DNA of 64,000 nucleotides from the NCBI RefSeq assembly GCF_003853415.1, contig NZ_QTPP01000002.1, positions 248,001 to 312,000 of the forward strand. Reading direction: 5' to 3'. Origin of the DNA: Burkholderia sp. Bp9142 (GTDB taxonomy: Bacteria > Pseudomonadota > Gammaproteobacteria > Burkholderiales > Burkholderiaceae). Every line of letters begins with the position of its first letter. The first letter of the stretch is position 1. The position numbers were made by a program, and so were the translations under genes. Shown here in pieces: positions 1 to 8,139 of the stretch. The notes under the pieces were generated by a model, which saw only the letters and a program-made list of their open reading frames with translations, did not search any database and had not been told where the DNA came from.

Positions 1-423
1 GCCGCACGCCGCAGCCTCGACGTGCGCGCGGCGCTGCTGTGCGCGCTGATCATCGGCGAAGGGCTCGGGCTGATCTGGTTCTCGCATGCGCAAGGCATCG
101 GCATGGCGCTGGTCGCGATGCTGACCTTCGGCCTCTTCACGCACATGGCCTGCGGCGCGACCTATGCGCTCGTGCCGTTCATCGACCGCAAGGCGCTCGG
201 CGGCGTCGCGGGGATCGTCGGCGCGGGCGGCAACGTCGGCGCGGTGGCCGCGGCCTTCCTGCTGAAGGGCGTCGGCGACGTGCAGCACACGCTGAGCCTG
301 CTCGGGCTCGCCGTCACCGCGACCGCATTGTGCGCAATGGCCGTGCGTTTCAGCGAAGAACACAAGGCACGCGAGGCCGAACTGCGCGATCGCGCGCTGG
401 CCGCCGCCAACGCCGCGAACTGA
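1..423 (+). CDS. narK: NarK-type nitrate/nitrite MFS transporter, C-terminal part
   Basis: This is the last 140 residues of an inner-membrane major facilitator protein that imports nitrate or exports nitrite. The frame is open from base 1, so the N-terminal part lies outside the window; the GTG at 22 is internal, not a start. The piece holds hydrophobic helices and, at bases 217-240, a GAGGNVG stretch, the glycine-rich nitrate signature of the NarK/NRT family. It ends in a short charged cytoplasmic tail. Twenty-one bases separate it from nirB, and all following nitrate genes run the same way, so it is probably the first gene of a nitrate assimilation operon, supplying substrate to the enzymes downstream. 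Family is clear; whether it imports nitrate or exchanges nitrite cannot be told from this part. Confidence 0.85.
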   Translation, partial: AARRSLDVRAALLCALIIGEGLGLIWFSHAQGIGMALVAMLTFGLFTHMACGATYALVPFIDRKALGGVAGIVGAGGNVGAVAAAFLLKGVGDVQHTLSLLGLAVTATALCAMAVRFSEEHKAREAELRDRALAAANAAN

Positions 424-444
424 TCGACCGAGGGAAACGTCATC

Positions 445-3030
445 ATGAAACTCATCGTCATCGGCCACGGGATGGTCGGCCACAAGCTCCTCGAATGCCT
501 GGCGGCGCAAGCCGGCACGGCGGACGCGCTGCAGGTCACGGTGCTCGGCGAGGAACCGCGCCCGGCATACGACCGCGTGCACCTGTCGGAATTCTTCGCG
601 GGCAAGTCGGCGGACGATCTGTCGCTCGTCGAACCCGGTTTCTTCGCGCGTCATCCGCGGTTCGACCTGCGGCTGAACGCCCAGGTCGCGTCGATCGATC
701 GTGCCGCACACACGGTCACGCTCGCGTCCGGCGAAACGCTCGCCTACGACAAGCTGGTGCTCGCGACGGGCTCGCGTCCGTTCGTGCCGCCGGTGCCGGG
801 CCGCGATCGCGCGGGCTGCTTCGTGTACCGGACGATCGAGGATCTCGAAGCGATGCAGGCGTGCGGCACGCACGCGAAGCGCGGCGTGGTGATCGGCGGC
901 GGGCTGCTCGGCCTCGAATGCGCGAAGGCGCTGCGCGACATGGGGCTCGACACGCACGTCGTCGAGTTCGCGCCGCGCCTGATGGCGGTGCAGGTCGACG
1001 ACGGCGGTGGCCGGATGCTGCGCGCGAAGATCGAGGCGCTCGGCGTGACCGTGCATACGGGCAAGAACACGCTCGAGATCGTCGACGGCGAGGAAGGCAC
1101 GCACCGGATGGCGTTCGCCGACGGCTCGCATCTCGACACCGACATGATCGTGTTCTCGGCCGGCATCCGCGCCCGCGACGAACTGGCACGCGCGTGCGGG
1201 CTGGACATCGGCCCGCGCGGCGGCGTCGCGATCGACGACGCGTGCCGCACGAGCGACGCCGACATCTACGCGATCGGCGAATGCGCGGCCTGGAACGGGA
1301 TGGTGTACGGCCTCGTCGCGCCGGGCTATGACATGGCGCGCGTGGTCGCGAAGCAGCTCGGCGGCGACCTCGACGACGCGGCCGGGGCCGCGTTCGCCGG
1401 TGCCGACATGAGCACGAAGCTGAAGCTGATGGGCGTCGACGTCGCGAGCATCGGCGACGCGCACGGCGCGACGGCCGGCAGCCGCACCTACCAGTACGCG
1501 GACGAGCGCCGCCAGGTCTACAAGAAACTGGTGGTGTCGGACTGCGGCAAGTTCCTGCACGGCGCGGTGATGGTCGGCGACGCGGCCGAATACGGCACGC
1601 TGCTGCAGATGATGCTGAACCGCATCGAGCTGCCCGAGTCGCCGGAATTCCTGATCCTGCCGTCGTCGGACGGCGCGGCGAAGCCCGCGATCGGCGTCGA
1701 CGCGCTGCCGGAGGGCGCACAGATCTGCTCGTGCAACAACGTGTCGAAGTCGCAGATCTGCGCGGCGGTGGCCGACGGTGCGACGAGCCTCGGCGCACTG
1801 AAGTCGTGCACGGGCGCGGGCACGTCGTGCGGCGGCTGCGTGCCGCTCGTCACGCAGATCATGAAGGCCGAGATGAAGAAGCAGGGCCTCGCGGTCAACA
1901 ACCATCTGTGCGAGCACTTCCCGCATTCGCGCCAGGAGCTGTTCCACCTGATCCGCGTCGAGCGCATCACGACGTTCGACGAACTGCTGCAAAAGCACGG
2001 CCGCGGGCTCGGCTGCGACGTGTGCAAGCCGGCCGTCGCGGGCATCCTCGCGTCGTGCTTCAACGAGTTCGTGCTGAAGAAGGAGCATGCGGGGCTGCAG
2101 GATTCGAACGACTACTACCTCGCGAACATCCAGCGCGACGGCACGTACTCGGTCGTGCCGCGCATGCCGGGCGGCGAGGTGACGCCGGAAGGGCTGATCG
2201 CGGTCGGCCAGGTTGCGCGGAAGTACGGCCTCTACACGAAGATCACGGGCGGCCAGCGCGTCGACCTGTTCGGCGCGCGCGTCGAGCAGCTGCCGTCGAT
2301 CTGGGAAGAGCTGATTGCGGCCGGCTTCGAATCCGGGCATGCGTACGGCAAGTCGGTGCGCACGGTGAAGTCGTGCGTCGGCTCGACGTGGTGCCGCTAC
2401 GGCGTCGACGATTCGGTCGGCCTCGCGATCGACATCGAGAACCGCTACAAGGGCCTGCGCGCGCCGCACAAGATCAAGTTCGGCGTGTCGGGCTGCACGC
2501 GCGAGTGCGCGGAAGCGCAGGGCAAGGACATCGGGATCATCGCGACCGAGAAGGGCTGGAACCTGTACGTGTGCGGCAACGGCGGGATGAAGCCGCGCCA
2601 CGCGGAACTGATCGCATCCGACCTCGACCGTGACACGCTGATCCGCTACATCGACCGCTTCCTGATGTTCTACGTGCGCACGGCCGACCGGCTGCAGCGC
2701 ACCAGCGTGTGGCGCGACAACCTCGAAGGCGGGCTCGACTACCTGACCGACGTCGTCGTGCACGACAAGCTCGGGATCGCGGCCGAACTCGAGGCCGACA
2801 TGCAGCACGTGGTCGACACCTACGAATGCGAATGGAAGAAGGCCGTCACCGATCCGGAAACGCGCAAGCGCTTCCGTCACTTCGTGAACAGCGACGCGCC
2901 GGACGCAACCATCGAATTCGTCGAGACGCGCGGCCAGATCCGTCCCGCGACGCCCGACGAGCGCGTGGGTGGCAAGCCCGTTTCGATTCCCGTCGTCGCC
3001 GAACCCGCAACCGAATCGGCCACCGTTTGA
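445..3030 (+). CDS. nirB: Assimilatory nitrite reductase NAD(P)H, large subunit NirB
   Basis: Cytoplasmic enzyme that reduces nitrite to ammonium with six electrons from NAD(P)H. The 861 residues match the usual NirB length and order: an FAD Rossmann motif at residues 3-10, an NAD-binding motif GGGLLG near 150, a BFD-like [2Fe-2S] domain with C428, C430, C462 and C465, then sulfite/nitrite reductase half-domains and the sirohaem/[4Fe-4S] ligands C644, C650, C684 and C688. All expected cofactor cysteines are present, so the protein looks functional. A gaggga ribosome site lies just before the ATG. nirD follows 38 bases later, and nitrate reductase after that, which makes this the ammonium-forming step of nitrate assimilation rather than respiratory denitrification. 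Confidence 0.96.
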   Translation: MKLIVIGHGMVGHKLLECLAAQAGTADALQVTVLGEEPRPAYDRVHLSEFFAGKSADDLSLVEPGFFARHPRFDLRLNAQVASIDRAAHTVTLASGETLAYDKLVLATGSRPFVPPVPGRDRAGCFVYRTIEDLEAMQACGTHAKRGVVIGGGLLGLECAKALRDMGLDTHVVEFAPRLMAVQVDDGGGRMLRAKIEALGVTVHTGKNTLEIVDGEEGTHRMAFADGSHLDTDMIVFSAGIRARDELARACGLDIGPRGGVAIDDACRTSDADIYAIGECAAWNGMVYGLVAPGYDMARVVAKQLGGDLDDAAGAAFAGADMSTKLKLMGVDVASIGDAHGATAGSRTYQYADERRQVYKKLVVSDCGKFLHGAVMVGDAAEYGTLLQMMLNRIELPESPEFLILPSSDGAAKPAIGVDALPEGAQICSCNNVSKSQICAAVADGATSLGALKSCTGAGTSCGGCVPLVTQIMKAEMKKQGLAVNNHLCEHFPHSRQELFHLIRVERITTFDELLQKHGRGLGCDVCKPAVAGILASCFNEFVLKKEHAGLQDSNDYYLANIQRDGTYSVVPRMPGGEVTPEGLIAVGQVARKYGLYTKITGGQRVDLFGARVEQLPSIWEELIAAGFESGHAYGKSVRTVKSCVGSTWCRYGVDDSVGLAIDIENRYKGLRAPHKIKFGVSGCTRECAEAQGKDIGIIATEKGWNLYVCGNGGMKPRHAELIASDLDRDTLIRYIDRFLMFYVRTADRLQRTSVWRDNLEGGLDYLTDVVVHDKLGIAAELEADMQHVVDTYECEWKKAVTDPETRKRFRHFVNSDAPDATIEFVETRGQIRPATPDERVGGKPVSIPVVAEPATESATV

Positions 3031-3068
3031 CCCCGACCGACACCTGCGTCTTTTCCAAGGAGCCCATC

Positions 3069-3416
3069 ATGAACGATCGTCTTCCCCTGTCCTGGACCCG
3101 TGTGTGCCCGCTCGACGACATCGTGCCGAACACCGGCGTGTGCGCGCTCGTCAACGGCGAGCAGGTCGCGGTGTTTCACGTCGCGCACGCTGAAGAAGGC
3201 GGCGTGTTCGCGATCGACAACGTCGACCCGGTGTCGCAGGCGGCCGTGATGTCGCGCGGGCTGATCGGCAGCCTCGGCGAGCGCGTCGTCGTCGCGTCGC
3301 CGCTTTACAAGCAGCATTTCGACCTGCGTACCGGCGAATGCCTCGAATCGCCCGACAAGTCGGTGAGCGCGTATCCGTCGCGGGTCGAGGACGGCTTCGT
3401 GTGGATCGCCGCCTGA
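3069..3416 (+). CDS. nirD: Nitrite reductase small subunit NirD
   Basis: A 115-residue Rieske-fold protein that partners NirB in the cytoplasmic nitrite reductase. It has the Rieske-like beta fold (the stretch around residues 47-95) but no CxH or CxxH cluster ligands, which is normal for NirD: it holds no iron-sulfur centre and plays a structural role. The ATG at 3069 was chosen because a clear AAGGAG sits at 3057-3062; the frame is open further upstream over the end of nirB, but that extension is only a shadow. It lies 38 bases after nirB and 16 bases before the nitrate reductase, so it is co-transcribed with both. Confidence 0.94.
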   Translation: MNDRLPLSWTRVCPLDDIVPNTGVCALVNGEQVAVFHVAHAEEGGVFAIDNVDPVSQAAVMSRGLIGSLGERVVVASPLYKQHFDLRTGECLESPDKSVSAYPSRVEDGFVWIAA

Positions 3417-3432
3417 ACGCCCCGGAGCACGC

Positions 3433-6400
3433 ATGAGCGCCACCCCCGTCAAGAGCGTGTGCCCGTACTGCGGCGTCGGCTGCGGGATGGTGCTGCACGT
3501 CGAGGATGACGAAGTCGTCAAGGTATCCGGCGACTCCGACCATCCGACCAACTTCGGGCGGCTGTGCACGAAGGGCTCGTCGGCGCACGTCGCGTTGCGC
3601 CGCTCCGGGCGGCTCGACCGCGCGTTCGTGCGGCGCGCGCGCGAGGACGACCTCGTGCCGCTGCCGGCCCGCGACGCGATCGCCGAGACCGCCCGGCGGC
3701 TGCGCGCGGTGCTCGACGCGCATGGGCCCGATGCGCTGTCGTTCTACGTGTCGGGGCAGATGTCGATCGAGGCGCAATATCTCGTGAACAAGCTCGCGAA
3801 GGGCTTCGTCGGCACCAACAACATCGAGTCGAACTCGCGGCTGTGCATGGCGAGCGCGAGCACCGGCTACAAGCAGTCGCTCGGCGCGGACGGCCCGCCC
3901 GGGTCGTACCAGGACTTCGATCGCGCGAACCTGTTCTTCGTGACCGGCGCGAACATGGCCGATTGCCACCCGATCCTGTTCCTGCGGATGATGGATCGCG
4001 TGAAGGCCGGCGCGAAGCTGATCGTCGTCGATCCGCGCCGTACCGGCACCGCCGACAAGGCCGACCTGTTCCTGCAGATCCGGCCGGGCACCGATCTCGC
4101 GCTGACCAACGGATTGCTGCACCTGCTGCACGCGAACGGCCGTACCGACGCCGCGTTCATCGACGCGTACACGGAAGGCTGGGACGCGATGCCCGCGTTC
4201 CTCGCCGACTACACGCCGGCGCGCGTCGCTGACATCACGGGGCTCGCGGAAGCCGACATCCGCACGGCCGCGCAATGGATCGGCGACGCGCAGGAATGGA
4301 TGAGCTGCTGGACCATGGGGCTCAACCAGAGCACGCACGGCGTGTGGAACACCAACGCGATCTGCAACCTGCATCTCGCGACGGGCCGGATCTGCCGCCC
4401 GGGCAGCGGGCCGTTCTCGCTGACCGGCCAGCCGAACGCGATGGGCGGGCGCGAGATGGGCTACATGGGCCCCGGCCTGCCGGGCCAGCGCTCGGTGCTG
4501 TCCGACGACGACCGGCGCTTCGTCGAGCACCTGTGGCGCGTGCCGGCCGGCACGCTGCGCAAGGAAACCGGCAAGGGCACCGTCGACCTGTTCGAACGGA
4601 TGGCGGCCGGCGACATCAAGGCGTGCTGGATCGTCTGCACGAACCCGGTCGCGACCGTGCCGAACCGGCAGAACGTGATCGCGGGGCTGCAGGCAGCGGA
4701 GCTCGTGATCGCGCAGGACGCGTTTCTCGATACGGAGACCAACCGCTACGCGGACATCCTGCTGCCCGGCGCGCTGTGGGCCGAGGGCGACGGCGTGATG
4801 ATCAACTCCGAGCGCAACATGACGCTGATGCGCGCCGCGATCGCGCCGCCCGGCGATGCGCTGCCCGACTGGCGCATCGTCGCGGAAGTCGCGCGCGCGA
4901 TGGGCTTCGGCGATGCGTTCGACTACGCGTCGGCGGCCGACGTGTTCGACGAGATCGTGCGCTTTTCGAATCCGGCGACCGGCTACGACCTGCGCGGCGC
5001 GAGCCATGCGGCGCTGCGCGACGGCCCGGTGCAATGGCCGGTCGCGCCGGGCACCGCGCGCGAGCGGCACCCGATCCGCTACCTGAACGACGGCGTGAGC
5101 CAGACGCCGCGTCCGGCGGCCGACGGGCACGACGCGCCGCGCATCGCGTTCCCGACGCCGTCGGGCAAGGCGCGCTTCTTCGCGCGGCCGCACGTCGCGC
5201 CGGCCGAACTGCCGGACGGCACGTTCCCGATCGTGCTGAACACCGGGCGGCTGCAGCATCAATGGCACACGATGACGAAGACGGGCAAGGTCGCGATGCT
5301 GAACAAGCTCAATCCGCGCCCGTTCGTCGAACTGCATCCGGACGACGCGAGCGCCCTCGGCATCGCGACGAAGGACAGCGTCGAGATCCGTTCGGCGCGC
5401 GGCCGCGCGGTGCTGCCGGCCGTCGTGACCGAGCGCGTGCAGCGCGGCAACTGCTTCGCGCCGATGCACTGGAACGACGTGTACGGCGACGACCTGTGCA
5501 TCAACGCGGTGACCAACGACGCGATCGATCCGGAATCGCAGCAGCCCGAACTGAAATATTGCGCGGTCGCGTTGACGCGCGTCGACACGGATGCGTTCGC
5601 ATCCGCCGACGATGACACGGCGCAACCCGATGCCTCCGCGGCCGACGCGCGGACCGCGCCGGCGACGGTGCAGATCACGGCTTCACAGGAATCCGACATG
5701 GCAGACCTCGACACTTTCGCGGCCGCGCTCGGCGTGGCCGATCTCGCGCCGCCGCCGCTCTCCGATGCGGAGCGCCTGTATGTGGCCGGCCTCGTCAGCG
5801 GGCTGAAGGCGAGCGCCGGCCGGCGCGACGGCAGCGTGCCGGTGCTGCCGGCCGGTGCGCCGCTCGCGCCGCCGGTGCGGTTCTGGCTCGACGGGATGCT
5901 CGCGGGGCTGTTCAGCCGCTCGCTGCCGGCCCACCCGGCGGAAGCCGCGGCGCGCGCGCTGCCGGCCGAGGACGCCGCGCCCGGCGGCGTGCGGATCGTG
6001 CGCACGCGGCCGAAGGTCGTGCTGCTGTGGGCATCGCAGACCGGCAACATCGAATCGCTGACGGAGGACTACGCGACGCAGCTGATGAACGCGGGCTTCG
6101 AGATCCGCACCGCGTGCATGTCCGACTATCCGGCCGCGTCGCTGGCCGGCGCGCAATACGTGCTGCTGATGACGAGCACGTTCGGCGATGGCGATGCGCC
6201 CGACAACGGCAGCGAGTTCTGGGATGCGCTGCAGGCCGGCAGCGCCGCGCGCCTCGACGGCGTGCACTTCGCGGTGCTCGCGTTCGGCGACCGCAACTAC
6301 GACCAGTTCTGCGGGCATGGCCGGCGGCTCGATGCGCGGCTCGCGGAACTCGGCGCGGCGCGACTGTGCGCGCGGGTCGATTGCGACGTCGAGTTCCAGC

Positions 6401-7620
6401 GCGATGCGGACCAGTGGCTCGAACGCGTGGTCGCCCGGATCAAGGAAGCGGACGCGGCGCTGCACGCGGTGCCGTCCGCCGGATTGAGCCCGTCGGGGCT
6501 GCTGCCGACCAAGGCGCATCCGGCGCCGTCGAAGCTCGTCGCGAACCTGCGGCTCAATCGGCCGGGCGCCGCGAAGGACACGCGCTACGTGTCGCTGTCG
6601 ACCGAAGGCGCGAACCTCGAATACGAAGCCGGCGACGCGCTCGGCGTGTGGCCGACCAACTGCCCGGAGCTGGTCGACGAGCTGCTGTCGGTCACCGCGC
6701 TGAAGGCCGACGCGCCCGTGTCGGTCGCGGGCGTCGGCGACGTGCGCCTCGGCGATGCGCTGGCGCGCCACTTCGACATCACGCGCCCGCATCCCGACAC
6801 GCTCGCGTTCATCGCGTCGCGCAGCGCGAACGGCGCGCTGAAGGCGCTGCTCGGCGACGATCGCAAGGCCGACCTGAAGCAATGGTTGTGGGGGCAACAG
6901 CTCGCGGACGTGCTGCACGAGTTTCCGGTCGATCTGTCGGGCACGGAGCTGGTCGGGATGCTGAAGCGGCTGCAGCCGCGCCTGTATTCGATCGCGTCGA
7001 GCCCGAGCGCGCACCAGGGCGAGATCCACCTGACCGTATCGGCCGTGCGCTATCACAACGGCCGGCGCGCGCGCAAAGGCGTCGCGTCGACGTTCCTCGC
7101 CGATCGCGCGGACGACGGCCGGGTGCCGGTGTTCGTGCAGAAGTCCGCGCATTTCCGGCCGCCGGTAAACGGCGACGTGCCGGTCGTGATGGTGGGGCCC
7201 GGCACCGGCGTCGCGCCGTTCCGCGGCTTCCTGCACGAGCGGCAGGCGCGCGGCGCGCGCGGACGCAACTGGCTGTTCTTCGGCGAGCAGCATGCGCAGA
7301 CCGACTTCTACTACGGCGACGAACTGAGCGCGATGCGCGACAGCGGCTTCCTGACGCGGCTCGATCTCGCGTTCTCGCGCGACCAGGCCGACAAGATCTA
7401 CGTGCAGGACCGGATGCGCGAGCAGGGCGCCGAACTGTACAAGTGGCTGGAGGAGGGCGCGCACTTCTACGTGTGCGGCGACGCCGCGCGGATGGCCAAG
7501 GACGTTGATACCGCGCTGAAGGCGGTCGTCGCCGAGCACGGCGGGATGTCGGACGAGGCCGCGAACGACTACGTCGCGCGGCTCGCGAAGGCGCGCCGCT
7601 ACATGCGGGACGTGTACTGA
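3433..7620 (+). CDS. nasA: Assimilatory nitrate reductase fused to CysJ-like flavoprotein
   Basis: A 1395-residue fusion that should reduce nitrate to nitrite in the cytoplasm using NADPH. Residues 1 to about 720 are a molybdopterin oxidoreductase with an N-terminal [4Fe-4S] motif (C10, C13, C17, C45) and the C-terminal molybdopterin-dinucleotide-binding domain. After a linker come a flavodoxin-like FMN domain (about 860-1010, motif SQTGN), an FAD domain with RLYSIASS near 1182, and an NADPH domain with GPGTGVAPFRG near 1254, ending as CysJ proteins do. The flavoprotein half replaces the separate reductase subunit used by other Nas enzymes. This architecture is known in Burkholderia and relatives. 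The Fe-S domain found at the C-terminus of Klebsiella NasA is absent. GGAG precedes the ATG. It ends the nitrate operon. Confidence 0.93.
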   Translation: MSATPVKSVCPYCGVGCGMVLHVEDDEVVKVSGDSDHPTNFGRLCTKGSSAHVALRRSGRLDRAFVRRAREDDLVPLPARDAIAETARRLRAVLDAHGPDALSFYVSGQMSIEAQYLVNKLAKGFVGTNNIESNSRLCMASASTGYKQSLGADGPPGSYQDFDRANLFFVTGANMADCHPILFLRMMDRVKAGAKLIVVDPRRTGTADKADLFLQIRPGTDLALTNGLLHLLHANGRTDAAFIDAYTEGWDAMPAFLADYTPARVADITGLAEADIRTAAQWIGDAQEWMSCWTMGLNQSTHGVWNTNAICNLHLATGRICRPGSGPFSLTGQPNAMGGREMGYMGPGLPGQRSVLSDDDRRFVEHLWRVPAGTLRKETGKGTVDLFERMAAGDIKACWIVCTNPVATVPNRQNVIAGLQAAELVIAQDAFLDTETNRYADILLPGALWAEGDGVMINSERNMTLMRAAIAPPGDALPDWRIVAEVARAMGFGDAFDYASAADVFDEIVRFSNPATGYDLRGASHAALRDGPVQWPVAPGTARERHPIRYLNDGVSQTPRPAADGHDAPRIAFPTPSGKARFFARPHVAPAELPDGTFPIVLNTGRLQHQWHTMTKTGKVAMLNKLNPRPFVELHPDDASALGIATKDSVEIRSARGRAVLPAVVTERVQRGNCFAPMHWNDVYGDDLCINAVTNDAIDPESQQPELKYCAVALTRVDTDAFASADDDTAQPDASAADARTAPATVQITASQESDMADLDTFAAALGVADLAPPPLSDAERLYVAGLVSGLKASAGRRDGSVPVLPAGAPLAPPVRFWLDGMLAGLFSRSLPAHPAEAAARALPAEDAAPGGVRIVRTRPKVVLLWASQTGNIESLTEDYATQLMNAGFEIRTACMSDYPAASLAGAQYVLLMTSTFGDGDAPDNGSEFWDALQAGSAARLDGVHFAVLAFGDRNYDQFCGHGRRLDARLAELGAARLCARVDCDVEFQRDADQWLERVVARIKEADAALHAVPSAGLSPSGLLPTKAHPAPSKLVANLRLNRPGAAKDTRYVSLSTEGANLEYEAGDALGVWPTNCPELVDELLSVTALKADAPVSVAGVGDVRLGDALARHFDITRPHPDTLAFIASRSANGALKALLGDDRKADLKQWLWGQQLADVLHEFPVDLSGTELVGMLKRLQPRLYSIASSPSAHQGEIHLTVSAVRYHNGRRARKGVASTFLADRADDGRVPVFVQKSAHFRPPVNGDVPVVMVGPGTGVAPFRGFLHERQARGARGRNWLFFGEQHAQTDFYYGDELSAMRDSGFLTRLDLAFSRDQADKIYVQDRMREQGAELYKWLEEGAHFYVCGDAARMAKDVDTALKAVVAEHGGMSDEAANDYVARLAKARRYMRDVY

Positions 7621-7626
7621 CCGCGT

Positions 7627-7679
7627 GCGCGGCGGGCGCCGTCCGGCACTCGCCGCGCTGTTGGCGGCGTGTTGCCGCC
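7627..7679 (+). terminator. GC hairpins after the nitrate operon
   Basis: Two inverted repeats follow the nitrate reductase stop codon: an 8-bp stem (7627-7634 with 7651-7658) and a 6-bp stem with a 5-base loop (7663-7668 with 7674-7679). No T-run follows either, so they may end transcription poorly or only protect the mRNA end. Position alone supports a terminator role. Confidence 0.3.
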
Positions 7680-8139
7680 GATCCCGCGCGCGCGCGCCGG
7701 ACGCTGCCGCCGAGGACGCTCCATGACGGGAACCACACGCACGTGCCGGCGAAGCTGCGCGCATTCAGCGACGTGCCGCGCGAGCGAGCGAAGTGAGGGG
7801 GCGCAATCCGTCCCCATTCCCCGAATCCCGTGCCGCTCGCGGTTTTGCGCTCGCTCGCGCGGGGCGGCCGGGAGAATTTCTCCCAAATGCGTCACCAGTC
7901 ATTCATCCGATGAAAAATCCCCTGCCGTTCCCGGTATGATGCGCACCTTGCGCATGAATTTGATGCCTCGTCGATGCGCCCGCCGCGCCCGAACTGCCCT
8001 GTGCGCGATCGAAAGATTCTGTAATATAAATTCCGTATACTCGTAATTTCTGATTCAGGCGCCACCAGCCTCCGACCTAGGCTGGCCGCTCACGCAGAAC
8101 AACCAGATCCGTCGCCGCCCGGCCGTCCCGCGCCGCGAC
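7680..8139 (+). promoter_or_regulatory. Long non-coding leader upstream of mprF
   Basis: About 460 bases with no convincing gene on either strand. Base composition becomes unusually AT-rich around 8015-8050, unlike the rest of the neighbourhood. A near-consensus -10 hexamer TATACT lies at 8036-8041, but no good -35 box stands 16-18 bases before it. If used, it would give a leader of about 95 bases before mprF. The promoter assignment is inference from composition and position. Confidence 0.35.

Noticed and set aside
3069..3416. Rieske iron-sulfur protein
   Set aside because: NirD has the Rieske fold but no CxH or CxxH ligands, so it was not counted as the missing KshA-type oxygenase or as a cluster protein.
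3151..5625. 824-codon minus-strand frame over the nitrate reductase gene
   Set aside because: Same reason: low-complexity Arg/Val/His shadow of a real gene on the other strand.
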